Below, piece by piece: positions 22,690-32,699 of a stretch of DNA of 64,000 nt. The notes below the pieces were generated by a model. It was not told the origin of the DNA, made no database searches, and saw only the letters and a list, made by a program, of their open reading frames with translations. Within the stretch, counting starts at the first letter, position 1, and each line of letters starts with the position of its first letter. Source of the stretch: Epiperipatus broadwayi. Its lineage: Eukaryota; Onychophora; Udeonychophora; Euonychophora; Peripatidae. The stretch covers positions 8,568,036 to 8,632,035 of the forward strand of contig JAQFVV010006231.1 in assembly GCA_028023455.1 (NCBI GenBank), in the 5' to 3' direction. The translations under genes and the position numbers were made by a program.

Positions 22690-23300
22690 TATTGATTGAT
22701 ATTATAATTTTACCATTTTATTTTAAAATTTTACAGAGTATCCTAAATGAGAATTTTCTAATTCTTTTATATTGCTTTGACAACATGTCCAAGTCTCATT
22801 TTCATACAATAAAGTAAGTATAGTAGCTCTATATACAACTAACTTAGTTGCAGTAGTTAGTTTTCTGTTATAAAATAGGCTTTTAACTTGTTCAAAGCAG
22901 TAGCAGCACATTGGACTCTCTGTTGCACCTCAACATTTAAGTCCAGCTTTCTATTTATAAAACTATCAAAGTATTTAAATTGGTTTACATGTCCAAGTTG
23001 CTAACCATCCAAGCTAAATGTTGCTGAGAATTTTTCTTCTCTTCCATCACTGATTGCTAAAGAACTTGGATTTTTTTTAAAATATTAATTATTAAACCAA
23101 AATCTTTATATGTTGCAACCAAAACATTTAGTAAACTCTGTAAATTATCTTTTGAACAGGGAAAAAATAGTAATCCAAGAAAATGAAGTTCTTGTTTGTT
23201 TTAATTGATTCAAATTAAATATTCCACCATCAAACCTGTATTACATCTTGATTCCTTTTCATTAAACCAGCTACAAATTGTTCTAAAGACTCCAGTCATA
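22690..23300 (-). pseudogene. RTE-like LINE reverse transcriptase C-terminal half
   Basis: On the - strand, in order, are RFDGGIFNLN-like (about 23,240), ATYKDFGLIIN (about 23,100), a DGxQLGHVNQFKY-like block (about 23,000), then the open frame 22,911-22,723 with RKLTTATKLVVYRATILTLLY and NETWT. This order is the hallmark of the RTE-type 'craniofacial development protein 2-like' LINE proteins common in animal genomes. The Y-x-D-D site falls in a damaged stretch near 23,180. 5'-truncated, frameshifted and inactive. Confidence 0.75.
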
Positions 23301-24134
23301 TTGAAATAATGATGAAGCAAGTATACATCTTATGCTTTAGATTATAATATTTCCTCTCAGTTCTTTTTATAAAAGTTGTATAATACAAATAAAGTTTAGC
23401 AGACAACCCACTAATTTCAAACAATATCATAGACATGTTCAATTAACTGAGTCATATGTAATGCTTATAAACACTTCTCTCTTTTTTCTGATATTCTTAT
23501 ATACAATATTGACTAAATCAATAAATAATATTAAGTCAAATCATCATAATTCTCATGTTTAAATGAAACAAAAAAAATAAGGATTGTGATGACATATATA
23601 TATACATACACAATAAATAAATGTATAATTAAAAAAAATAATGAACTATTTTTTATATTACCATGATGAATAGAAGATGCTTAATTTTAAAAAATGATTT
23701 ACAAATATTTTATGTTTATTTTTTTAAAATGAGATAATTATATTTTTAAAATCGTTCAAATGCTATTCCTCAGTTGACAATAAATATTTAAAATACATTC
23801 ATATTTTTACCAAATTCAATCTATAAATTTACACTACAAAGATTTACTCAGAAATGATAAAACCTTTTAACTTTTAGAGTGGCTAAGATATTTAATAATG
23901 ATATATACTTTAATTTTTATAAAGTTAGCAAGAGAATAATATTACATTTTAAAAATGGAGTACTTTTCACAAATAGTATTTTGTGGTCTAGCTTTTCCTC
24001 CTTTGTAACAAAAGAAGTTATATGTAAAACTGTTTTATTTACTAAAAAACCATGTGCATATTTTTAATCAATACATGAGACTTTTGCCTGTTATTAATGA
24101 GCTAACTGCTTTGGGTAGTTTGATGCAGAATGAC
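23301..24134. other. AT-rich non-coding stretch, nothing recognised
   Basis: Chance ORF at 23,879-24,067 without similarity. Otherwise AT-rich. Confidence 0.5.
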
Positions 24135-24879
24135 TGTCATATCTCATTTTACTTTCAAATAATGGACTAGTCCAGATTCCATCTTATCTAGATGGAATAG
24201 TATCTTTGCATGAACAAATAAATAACACATAGCCAATGGCAAGATCAAGCCAGTAGGCAATGATGTTTACTAAATCTAAATGTTTCCATTGAGGATGGGG
24301 ATCTGGTAATAAATAGTCTAATATTTTTGAAGGTAGAGTCAGAGAACTATTGTCACAAAGCTGTAAGACAGAACTCATGATCTCCATACATGTTCTGCAG
24401 AGAGCTTCTGTCAAACTTGAACAGCAGAATATGCATTTACCAGGAAACTATTGTCACAAAGCTGAAAGACAGAATCTCCATTCTCCATACAATAGTGGTT
24501 AAGCTAAATGATTGACATAATGAGGTAAGTCCACATTCAAGACTGGAAGCCTGCTACAACTAAACATTGGTACAAGACAAGCTGTTATAATACAGCTAGA
24601 AGTATCATTAAACCTACTCATGAGAAAGGCTGGACAAAATACAGCTGGAAGTGGTAAGAAAATTATAAAAGACAATTACAGTCTCTTCTGCCATGGTATA
24701 CACCAGAAATAAAAGCCATACATTGCCAACAGTAGCAGACAGAGTATAGTTATTGTAAAATATATTGTAAATACAAATACATATTGTTTTTATATTTGGC
24801 AATATAATAATATTAGAAAGGTATTTACATGATTCTGTGATTATTAATCATATATATATAATCCAGACTAAACACAACA
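24135..24879 (+). repeat. gypsy-1 5' LTR
   Basis: Starts TGTCATATCTC and ends ACTAAACACAACA. It matches the 34.63-35.39 kb LTR along its length (GGATGGGGATCTGG, GTCACAAAGCTG, CTGGAAGTGGTA, TGTAAAATATATTGTAAAT). It contains an internal duplication of a block with ATTGTCACAAAGCTG and AAGACAGAA. Confidence 0.75.
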
Positions 24880-25071
24880 GATTTGATGCAATCAACAAAA
24901 TAAAATCAACAAAATTTTAAAAAAAATTCCTGTTGACTAAAAAAAAAAAGGTTTTAAATGACAAAATCTTGCCCCACAGGTTGTTAAATTTTATCAGTAA
25001 TCAAAAAAATTGATTGCAAATGTTATCGGGAAATGGATAAAAATATTTTAAAATCAAACAAGAGTGGTTAT
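24880..25071 (+). other. gypsy-1 leader region
   Basis: Follows the 5' LTR. Shares GTTRTTARATTTTATC and nearby blocks with 32,880-32,965. Repeated in the second tandem unit at about 26,183-26,378. No tRNA primer-binding site could be identified with confidence. Confidence 0.5.
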
Positions 25072-25106
25072 TAAACATAGATGTGATGTATTATGGCTTC
25101 TCCTTC

Positions 25107-25674
25107 AACGAAGTCAAGAATATCTCAGCAATTATTCCCAGATAAACCTGTTAGCCACTTTATTTTACATTCCCCACTAAATTTACCCATAATCTGCTCT
25201 ATTCCATTTCCACAACATAATCTTTGTCAACTCTATAACCTTTATATCTAAATCCCCCTTTATCTTCCTTAAACGAAGTCAAGAATATCTCGGCAATTAT
25301 TCCCAGATAAACCTGTTAGCCACTTTATTTTACATTCCCCACTCTAAATTTACCCATAATCTGCTCTATCCCATTTCCACAAGTCAACTCTATAACCTTT
25401 TTATCTAAATCCCCCTTATCTTTTCCCAAATCCAGCATAAAAAACAATAATTCACTTTCTGTATAATCACTCTTTTCATATTTATTTTTCCACAACTTCA
25501 TTTTACATTCCCCACTCTAAATTTACCCATAATCTGCTCTATCCCATTTCCACAAGTCAACTCTATAACTTTTTTATCTAAATCCCCCTTTATCTTTTCC
25601 CAAACCCAGCATAAAAAACAATAATTCACTTTCTGTATAATCACTCTTTTCATATTTATTTTTCCACAACTTCA
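25107..25674 (-). repeat. Nested tandem duplications (165 and 174 bp) in the LINE 3' region
   Basis: AACGAAGTCAAGAATATC starts at 25,107 and 25,272 (period 165; also present in unit B at about 26,416 and 26,582). TTTTACATTCCCCACTC recurs at about 25,328 and 25,502 (period 174), in unit A only. Confidence 0.9.
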
Positions 25675-27442
25675 TTATATGTACCCTTTTGGTTTTCAAA
25701 CATTTACATTCAATTAACAAATGCCTAATATTTTCTATTCCTTCCTTACATAATTTACAAATAAATCACCCATATTTTTCCATTTACATGTATATTCTTT
25801 TGTAGCTAAAGATCCCGTTCGAGCCTTAAACAATAAACTACTTTCCTTACTATTATCATATAATAACTCATACCTAATGTTCTGTTTATATCTATATATA
25901 TATTTAAACTCTTTTTACTCTCCATATTATTTCTCCATCTCTCTAACTCCTTAGTCTTTATTAATAAATTTATTCTTTTATCCCATACCTTACTACTATA
26001 ACACTCAATAATCCTCTCTTAACACAATCATCCCATCTTTTATACAAATATACTGATAAATTCTTTATCCAAATCTTTTGCATACTGCATTATCTTTCTC
26101 ACCTCTCTTGTTATCTGCCCTTTACTCATAACCATTCTGTGATTATTAAATCATATATATATAATCCAGACTAAGCACAACAGATTTGATGCAATCAACA
26201 AAATAAAATCAACAAAATTTAAAAAAAATTTCCCATGTCTAAAAAAAAAAGTTTTAAATGACAAAATCTTGCCCCACAGGTTGTTAAATTTTATCAGTAA
26301 TCAAAAAAATTGATTGAAAATGTTATTGGCATATGGATAAAAATATTTTAAAATCAAACAAGAGTGGTTATTAAACATAGATGTGATGAGATGTGATGTA
26401 TTATGGCTTCTCCTTAAATGAAGTCAAGAATATCTCAGCAATTATTCCCAGATAAACCTGTTAGCCACTTTCTTTTACATTCCCCACTCTAAATTTACCC
26501 ATAATCTGCTCTATCCCATTTCCACAACATAATCTTTGTCAACTCTATAACCTTTATATCTAAATCCCCCTTATCTTCCTTAAACAAAGTCAATAATATC
26601 TCAGCAATTATTCCCAGATAAACCTGTTAGCCACTTTATTTTACATTCCCCACTCTAAATTTACCCATAATCTGCTCTATCCCATTTCCACAAGTCAACT
26701 CTATAACCTTTATATCTAAATCCCCCTTATCTTTTCCCAAACCCAGCATAAAAAACAATAATTCACTTTCTGTATAATTACTCTTTTCATATTTATTTTT
26801 CCACAACTTCATTATATGTATCCCTTTCGGTTTTCAAACATTTACATTCAATTAACAAATGCCTAATATTTTCTATTCCTTCCTTACATAATTTACAAAA
26901 TAAATCACCCATATTTTTTCATTTACATGTATATTCTTTTGTAGCTAAAGATCCCATTCGAGCCTTAAACAATAAACTACTTTCCTTACTATTATCATAT
27001 ATTAACTCACACCTAATATTCTGTTTATTTCTATATATATTTAAACTCTTTTTACTCTCCATACTATTTTCCATCTCTCTAACTCCTTAGTCTTTATTAA
27101 TAAATTTATTCTTTTATCCCATTCCTTACTACTATAACACTCAATAATCCTCTCTTAACACAATCATCCCATCTTTTATACAAATATACTGATAAATTCT
27201 TTATCCAAATCTTTTGTATACCGCATTACCTTTCTCACCCCTCTTGTTACCTGCCCTTTACTCATAACCCAATTAAATACTATTTTAGCTATTCTTTTAT
27301 TATTCATAAACTACAATCTACCAAACATTTTCATTTTACTTTTTGCATCTCTCATATGAAAACTTGACCATCCCATTTCTCCTTGAATTGTCTCCCTTGC
27401 AGTCCATACTTCTGCATCTAATGCATGTCTTCCTACTTCCCT
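25675..27442 (-). pseudogene. LINE ORF2 C-terminal region (duplicated, frameshifted)
   Basis: The sequence between the RT (ending at 27,443) and the 3' end encodes, with frameshifts, the same C-terminal knuckle region seen open at 21,129-20,809. It occurs twice because of the 1.3-kb duplication. It also includes the stretch between RT and zinc knuckle (27,270-27,440), present once. Confidence 0.65.
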
Positions 27443-28914
27443 TTAAGCTTCTTCTAAGTAATATAATATCTTTTTACTAACATATAATACATTATTACCA
27501 TATGTTAACTCTGCTACTGCAACCCCTTTCCATATAATTCTAGCTACATCATAATTATTATATGAAAACACTGTTAATTTCTTTATCAATCCCTTTCTTT
27601 TCTTTGCTTCATTTATCAATTTTTTCTCCCATTCATCCAAATAATTTTTCTGATTACTTAAAATAATTCCCAAATAACTATATCTATTCACCACACTTAA
27701 CTTAATATCTCCCAATAAAAATTCTACATCTTCTCTATCCCCAGTATTAAGCATCATTATATTTGATTTTTCTTCACTAAATTTAATCCCCATCTCTTTA
27801 CCCACCCTTGCACATGTCCTCAACATAACTTCTATATCTTCCTCTTTTTTCTGCACACAAAAAAATATCATCCACAAAAAAAAGACCTGACAAAATATAT
27901 ACTCCCTTACTACCTATTAATGGTATCTCTATCCCTCTTCCTAATCTTTCTATTGCTCCTTCCATTTCACTCAAATACAACACAAACAAAATAGGTGACA
28001 TAGGGCATCCTTGCCTTAATCCCACACCATTTTTAACTTTAATTGATTCTATATTCTCTAATTGATATATATAATAATTATTTTCATAAAATTTCTTAAT
28101 AATATCTATTAAGGCTTCATCCATTCCCAAATTTTCTAAACTTATCCATAATCTATTCTATTTACTCTATTATATGCCTTCTCTATATCTATAAAACTCA
28201 TATATAACTGTTTACCTGCATTCCTACTCTTATCCATAAGTTGGGTAACTACAAATAAACTATCTCCTATACGCTTATCTAATCTAAAACCTCCTTGCAT
28301 TTCCTCCACTACATTATTCCCTTTCATCCATTTTACAACTTTACTAGCCACAATATATGAGAAAACTTTATATAAAACTGATGTTACTGCTATCGGTCTA
28401 TAATTATTCAACTTTATATGATCCTTACCCTTTCTTTAAATAATAACCTTACTCTTGTATTACTCCAACTACTTGGGAAAACTCTATTCTGTGTCATTTT
28501 ATTAAAACAAGATAATAACTTTACTTTTGCCCTATATCCTAAATTCATTACCATCTCTGCTGCCCATCTATCTAAACCTCTTGCCTTCCCATTTTTCAAT
28601 TTCTTTTCTACCTCATTTAGTTCATTTTCTGAAAAACTAATATTCCCATTACTATATTCTTTCATATTTTCTAATACTCTATCATTCACATCTAACATCT
28701 TTTCTATATTCATTACATAACTATTTAAAATTCTCTCTAAATCTTCTCTAGAGCTACACTCTGTTCCCTTATCATCTAGTAATACTAATTCTCTCTCCCT
28801 TACATTTCTCCTTTTAATATAATTCCAAATTTTTTTACTCCCATCTCTTCCACTTTTATTATACATTTCTCCTTTTAATATAATTCCAAATTTTTTTACT
28901 CCCATCTCTTCCAC
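27443..28914 (-). pseudogene. LINE ORF2 reverse transcriptase
   Basis: Four overlapping or adjacent open frames (28,914-28,414; 28,411-28,142; 28,130-27,798; 27,877-27,443) give RT motifs in order. NNYRPIAVTSVLYK is motif 1 and EEMQGGFR motif 2. YMSFIDIEKAYNRV is motif A with its catalytic Asp. LRQGCPMSPILF is motif B, and FVDD is motif C (usually YADD or FADD). FSEEKSNIM and RYSYLGIILS follow as the downstream thumb-side blocks. The catalytic aspartates are all present. The breaks are small frameshifts plus the 61-bp duplication at 28,801-28,922. This is the enzyme that would copy the LINE RNA at the nicked target. Confidence 0.9.
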
Positions 28915-28922
28915 TTTTATTA
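28801..28922. repeat. Perfect 61-bp tandem duplication in LINE ORF2
   Basis: TACATTTCTCCTTTTAATAT begins at 28,801 and again at 28,862, with identical following sequence. 61 is not a multiple of 3, so it shifts the frame, although part of the duplicated segment remains open (28,914-28,414 ORF). Confidence 0.95.
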
Positions 28923-29463
28923 ATATCTTCCAACAATTTACTATTCAATTTCATTCTCTCTCTATAAATATCTATTTTAGCCAACTTCTTCTTTTCTAAG
29001 TACTTTTCCCATTTAGCATTAATATCTTTTTCACTTTCCTTATTTTTAATAGCAACGTATATTCTCTACTTGCTTCTTTTTTTTCTTTTAGACTTTTACT
29101 ATTATACTTTTACTAATTCTCATTTTTTTATTACTTTTATTCTTCTGAATATTCTCACCTAAAACTCTATTTGCCACTTTTTCTACTTCTTTACACCAGT
29201 CCTTATACTCATCCCCAACCCACTCTTCCATTATTTCTTCAACTTGTATTTTATACTCTTCCAACCTATTCTTATTATTCACTCTCCATCTACTTCTTTC
29301 ACTATTGTTTCTACTTTTATTTCTATTCTCCATCACATTACTAACCATTTCAATTACAATGAAATTATGATCAGTAGTGCATTTTTTTTTCATTATCAAA
29401 CACCTTAATTTTCCATATTTTATTTATTCCCTCTTGCTCTACCAATACATAATCTATTGTGTG
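28923..29463 (-). pseudogene. LINE ORF2 segment between endonuclease and RT
   Basis: The open frame 29,399-29,088 contains TTDHNFIVIEM, matching the (S/T)DH strand at the end of the APE endonuclease domain. It continues into the charged linker before RT. Just upstream, the reading SNIFHTIDYVLVE (about 29,470-29,430) is the I-D-Y-V/I strand of the same domain. A poly-A/T run frameshift separates them. Confidence 0.75.
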
Positions 29464-29675
29464 AAATATATTACTTCTAGACCATGTGTATTGTCCCTCA
29501 TAAATATTTAATAAATTTCCAATACTCAAATTCACTCAATTCACTTTCTGACAAAAAGTCTCCAAAAGCAAATATATTACTTCTAGACCATGTGTATTGT
29601 CCCTCATAAATATTTAATAAATTTCCAATACTCAAATTCACTCAATTCACTTTCTGACAAAAAGTCTCCAAAAGC
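29464..29675. repeat. 106-bp tandem duplication in LINE endonuclease region
   Basis: AAATATATTACTTCTAGACC starts at 29,464 and 29,570 with near-identical continuation. The period of 106 shifts the frame. Confidence 0.95.
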
Positions 29676-30256
29676 TGTCCATTTTTATTATCTACATCAT
29701 CAATTTCTTCAATATGTCCATTCATATCCCCTATAACCATTATTCTCTTCCCCTTTTCTTTAAAACTTTGTATATCCTTAACTAAACATTCATATATGTT
29801 ACTATTCCACTCCAATATAATTTGACTATCTCCAGTAGTTATATAAACTATACCCACCATCCATTCTTGTCTACCCAACCTTATTACAAACCACAAATGT
29901 TCTTGACATTTAACAATATTTAAATATTTTTTTGATATAACACCTATACCACCACCCCTTTTTTCTTTTCTATTTATACCCTGCCATATCAACTGTTCCA
30001 AAATAGGTTCTTCTTCTTCTCTTAAATCTGTTTCCACTACTGCTAATACCTCAAGCTCTTCATTTTCAATTGTTTTATTTAATTCCATCCACTTTTCTGG
30101 TTTCCTACCACCTTGCATATTCAAAAACCCAATTTTAACAATTTCTTCTTTCCTAACTACTCTTTTATAAATTATTTTCATTTTTTCTTCTCCATTACAT
30201 TTATAAATTACTTTCTTACCATTAATTTTACAAACCCATTTCTTCTCCATATCCAT
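29642..30256 (-). pseudogene. LINE ORF2 start and APE-type endonuclease
   Basis: A 204-codon open frame. After about 40 basic residues, KIGFLNMQGGR (catalytic Asn strand) is followed by LAVVETDL (Glu), GGGIGVI, a GIVYIT strand and IMVIGDMNGH (G-D-x-N). These are the ordered motifs of apurinic-endonuclease-like nucleases of LINEs, which nick the target to prime reverse transcription. The frame stops in the duplicated stretch, and the I-D-Y and T-D-H motifs continue downstream in other frames. The Met at 30,256 is the first in frame, and ORF1 ends about 90 bp upstream. Confidence 0.88.
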
Positions 30257-30345
30257 ATTTATATCAAAATCAAATTCCTTTTGCTTACTTCTGATATTCC
30301 ATCCATTCTTTTTAATAGTATTACAATTTAAAAACCCATCCCCCT

Positions 30346-31014
30346 TTATAAGTTTCCCGAAAAAAATTCTTTATAAATCAAACTCCCTAAAACTTCACTT
30401 CCTTGTTTTTCTAAATGCAACCCATCTTTACTATATAACTCTCTTTTTCCAATAAAACAATCCCACACATCCACAAACATAACATTATTTCTCTCACACA
30501 TTTTTTTCAATCTCTCATTTATAGAACATGCCCTGTCTAACAAATAACTCTTGTCAAATCTTGGTAATAATCTAACTATTCCTACTCTTCCTTTAATCAT
30601 AATCAAATCTACATACTCATACATTATTCTCTCTGATGATTCTAATAAATTATTAGTCCCCACCATAACATACACATCTCTACTACCTTGCTTTTTAACT
30701 TTATCTGCTACATCCCTAATTCTAGCTCCAGGCAAACATACTCTTACATACCTACTTCTATTTTCCCTTGCAATTATATCCCCACATTTTCTAATTAGTG
30801 AATCTCCTATCAATACTGTTTCATAATCTACTTTTTCTACCCCATCTATAACATTTTCTAATACCTTCTGATCCTCCTTATCTATTTCTTCCTTATCATT
30901 CCTACTCAATAATTCCTTTATCTCCTCACATTTTATCTCTAATGATTTTAATTTTACTTCTACATCCTTCAGTTCTTCCTCTATCTTATTTATTCTTTGG
31001 CTAATCATCTCCAT
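30346..31014 (-). CDS. LINE ORF1 C-terminal part: coiled coil + SGNH/GDSL esterase
   Basis: An open frame of 222 codons. Residues 1-45 are a heptad-like charged helix (INKIEEELKDVEVKLKSLE...), likely a coiled coil. From about residue 63, SGNH-family motifs follow: VLIGDSLIR (block I, Ser nucleophile in GDS), PGARI (block II Gly), MVGTNNLL (block III G-x-N) and KDGLHLEKQG (block V D-x-x-H). All catalytic residues are present. Esterase-bearing ORF1 proteins are known for CR1-group LINEs; their exact role is unclear and may involve RNP or membrane contact. The natural start is probably upstream, in the PHD part, which is frameshifted. Confidence 0.85.
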   Translation of the reverse strand: MEMISQRINKIEEELKDVEVKLKSLEIKCEEIKELLSRNDKEEIDKEDQKVLENVIDGVEKVDYETVLIGDSLIRKCGDIIARENRSRYVRVCLPGARIRDVADKVKKQGSRDVYVMVGTNNLLESSERIMYEYVDLIMIKGRVGIVRLLPRFDKSYLLDRACSINERLKKMCERNNVMFVDVWDCFIGKRELYSKDGLHLEKQGSEVLGSLIYKEFFSGNL

Positions 31015-31017
31015 TAC

Positions 31018-31249
31018 ACTATTACTTTCTCCACCACTATCCTTCGACTATCTACACTTTGAAAACACTTTCTCAACTCTTTTATCATATTTATACACTG
31101 ACTGCTTAACCATAAACCTTTTACATTTTTCCTTGCCTTATTTAAACATTTCAAGTGATATACCTCATCACATATAGTACATTCCACCACAGCACCTTAA
31201 TTTCTTTTTTCCCATTATATAAACATTTTGAAATACAAATACAATCCAT
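31018..31249 (-). pseudogene. LINE ORF1 N-terminal PHD-like zinc finger (frameshifted)
   Basis: An ATG at 31,249 opens MDCICISKC. After a frameshift near 31,195 the frame reads VECTICDEVYHLKC, then W-L-x-x-Q-C (about 31,115). The spacing C-x-C, C-x2-C, H-x2-C and a Trp two residues before the last cysteine pair is that of PHD fingers. One of the last two cysteines appears as Ser. A stop (TAA) separates it from the esterase frame just downstream. PHD plus esterase in ORF1 fits CR1-group elements. Confidence 0.65.
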
Positions 31250-31320
31250 TTTCTTTATTTTACTTTTTTCGAACATTATATTCTTAAAAATAAATATTTA
31301 AATAACAAATTTACAAAAAA
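31250..31320 (-). other. LINE 5' UTR and junction with F1
   Basis: About 70 bp of AT-rich leader separates the ORF1 ATG from F1. The F1 tandem-junction sequence AAAACTCTCCATACAG resumes at about 31,317. Confidence 0.6.
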
Positions 31321-31412
31321 ACTCTCCATACAGTAGTGCCATCTTGTGCCAACCAGAGTAATCACCGGATGCCAGAAGGTTGGTGCATAAAATCCCTATC
31401 TAGTGCCTACTC

Positions 31413-31471
31413 ATCCAATATCCCCAGACTAGTTTCTGTTTTGTGGCCTTTGTCAGTGAGGCGCCTTGGAT
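31413..31471 (-). ncRNA. Hammerhead ribozyme F1-a (decayed core)
   Basis: The - strand core reads CTGACAA instead of CTGATGA. The GAAACTAGTC block and stem I strands (ATCCAA with TTGGAT, inner TGGGGA) are kept. Probably inactive. Confidence 0.6.
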
Positions 31472-31861
31472 CTGAGAGCACTGCACCTAGATCTTAGGAT
31501 CTATTGCAACCCTTCAGCAGCCACCTTTTAACTCTACTTAACTACAAAACTATGAGAATAAAATTGAAAACAATATTTTCAATCTAAGCTCAATAGCTTA
31601 TATAGTCATATGGGTCTGAACTCAGTTCAGCACCCATCCATTTTGGTGTCTTTAGCTCTTTAACAACCATAGCCACCACTATCCTATTAGGCAGAATTGG
31701 TGTTAAACCACTAAACATCACATGATCACTATCTCAAACTAGAGCATAATTGTTATTAAACATAGCAAAACTCTCCATACAGTAGTGTCATCTTGTGCCA
31801 ACCAGAGTAATCACTAGATGCCAGAAGGTTTGTGCATAAAATTCCTATCTAGTGCCTACTC

Positions 31862-31917
31862 ATCCAATATCCCCAGACTAGTTTCTGGCTTGCCTTCGTC
31901 AGTGAGGAGCCTTGTAT
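31862..31917 (-). ncRNA. Hammerhead ribozyme F1-b (one core change)
   Basis: The - strand core is CTGACGA (position 7 may vary, so the C itself fits CTGANGA). Stem II has lost four loop bases (GGCAAGCC). GAAACTAGTC and TGGGGA...TTGGAT are kept; the outer 5' strand is ATACAA. With a loop this short, folding of stem II is doubtful. Confidence 0.6.
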
Positions 31918-32640
31918 CTGAGAGCACTGCACCTAGATCTGAGGATCTAATGCAACCCTACCTTTTAACTCTACTTAACTACAAAACTATGAGATGAAAT
32001 TGGAAAGCACAATAATATTTTGCATCTAAGCTCAATAGCTTATATAGTCATATGGGTCTGAACCCAGTTCAGCACCCATACATTTTGGTGTCTTTGGCTC
32101 TTTAACAACCATAGCCACCACTATTCTATTAGGCAGGATTGGTGTTAAACCACTAAATATCACATGATCACTATCTCAAACTAGCACATAATTGTTATTA
32201 AACATAGGAAAACTCTCCATACAGTAGTGCCATCTTGTGCTAACCAGAGTAATCACTGGATGCCAAAAGGTTTAGATAGGGATTTTATGCACAAACCTTT
32301 TGGCATCCAGTGATTACTCTGGTTAGCACGAGATGGCACTACTGTATGGAGAGTTTTTCTATGTTTAATAACAATTATGTGCTAGTTTGAGATAGTGATC
32401 ATGTGATATTTAGTGGTTTAACACCAATTCTGCCTAATAGAATAGTGGTGGCTATGGTTGTTAAAGAGCCAAAGACACCAAAATGTATGGATGCTGAACT
32501 GGGTTCAGACCCATATGACTATATAAGCTATTGAGCTTAGATTGAAAATATTATTGTGTTTTCAATTTCATTCTCATAGTTTTGTAGTTAAGTAGAGTTA
32601 AAAGGTGGCTGCTCCTAAGATCTAGGTGCAGTGGTCTCAG

Positions 32641-32699
32641 ATCCAAGGCTCCTCGCTGATGAAGGCCACAAGCCAGAAACTAGTCTGGGGATATTGGAT
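32641..32699 (+). ncRNA. Hammerhead ribozyme F1-c (best-preserved)
   Basis: Outer stem I is ATCCAA (32,641-32,646) with TTGGAT (32,694-32,699). The internal loop is GGC/TA. Inner stem I is TCCTCG (32,650-32,655) with TGGGGA (32,686-32,691). The core CTGATGA is at 32,656-32,662. Stem II is GGC/GCC (32,664-32,666 and 32,672-32,674), loop CACAA. GAA is at 32,676-32,678. Stem III is ACTAGT (32,679-32,684), and C32,685 is the cleavage base. The closing pair next to the core is A.A rather than G-C, a reason for caution about activity. Confidence 0.85.

Larger units (their letters stand above)
24832..27269. repeat. 1.3-kb tandem duplication of LTR end, leader and LINE 3' end
   Basis: Unit A is 24,832-26,133 and unit B 26,134-27,269. 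Both start ATTCTGTGATTATTAA and run through the LTR end, the gypsy leader and the LINE 3' region to CTCATAACC. At the A/B joint CTCATAACC is followed directly by ATTCTGTG. The units are very similar, with few substitutions and indels. Unit A carries an extra 174-bp duplication that unit B lacks, placing that event after the 1.3-kb duplication or its loss in B. Confidence 0.9.
25072..31320 (-). mobile_element. Near full-length CR1-group LINE (ORF1 + ORF2), with internal tandem duplications
   Basis: On the - strand: 5' UTR from 31,320, ORF1 from 31,249, ORF2 from 30,256, RT to 27,443, a C-terminal region to about 26,590 and a 3' end at CATCACAT. That end is duplicated in tandem, giving a second 3' end at 25,072. 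ORF1 with PHD finger and SGNH/GDSL-type esterase is a feature of CR1-group non-LTR elements. Duplications of 61, 106, about 165, 174 and about 1,300 bp break the frames. Immediately upstream of the 5' end is the F1 hammerhead cluster. Confidence 0.85.

Noticed and set aside
24184-24414. 76-codon - strand ORF with several cysteines
   Set aside because: Lies entirely within the gypsy-1 LTR and has no counterpart frame in the second LTR.
28418-28720. 100-codon ORF on the + strand inside the LINE
   Set aside because: Antisense shadow of the RT coding region.
30551-30826. 91-codon + strand ORF over the esterase region
   Set aside because: Antisense shadow of LINE ORF1.
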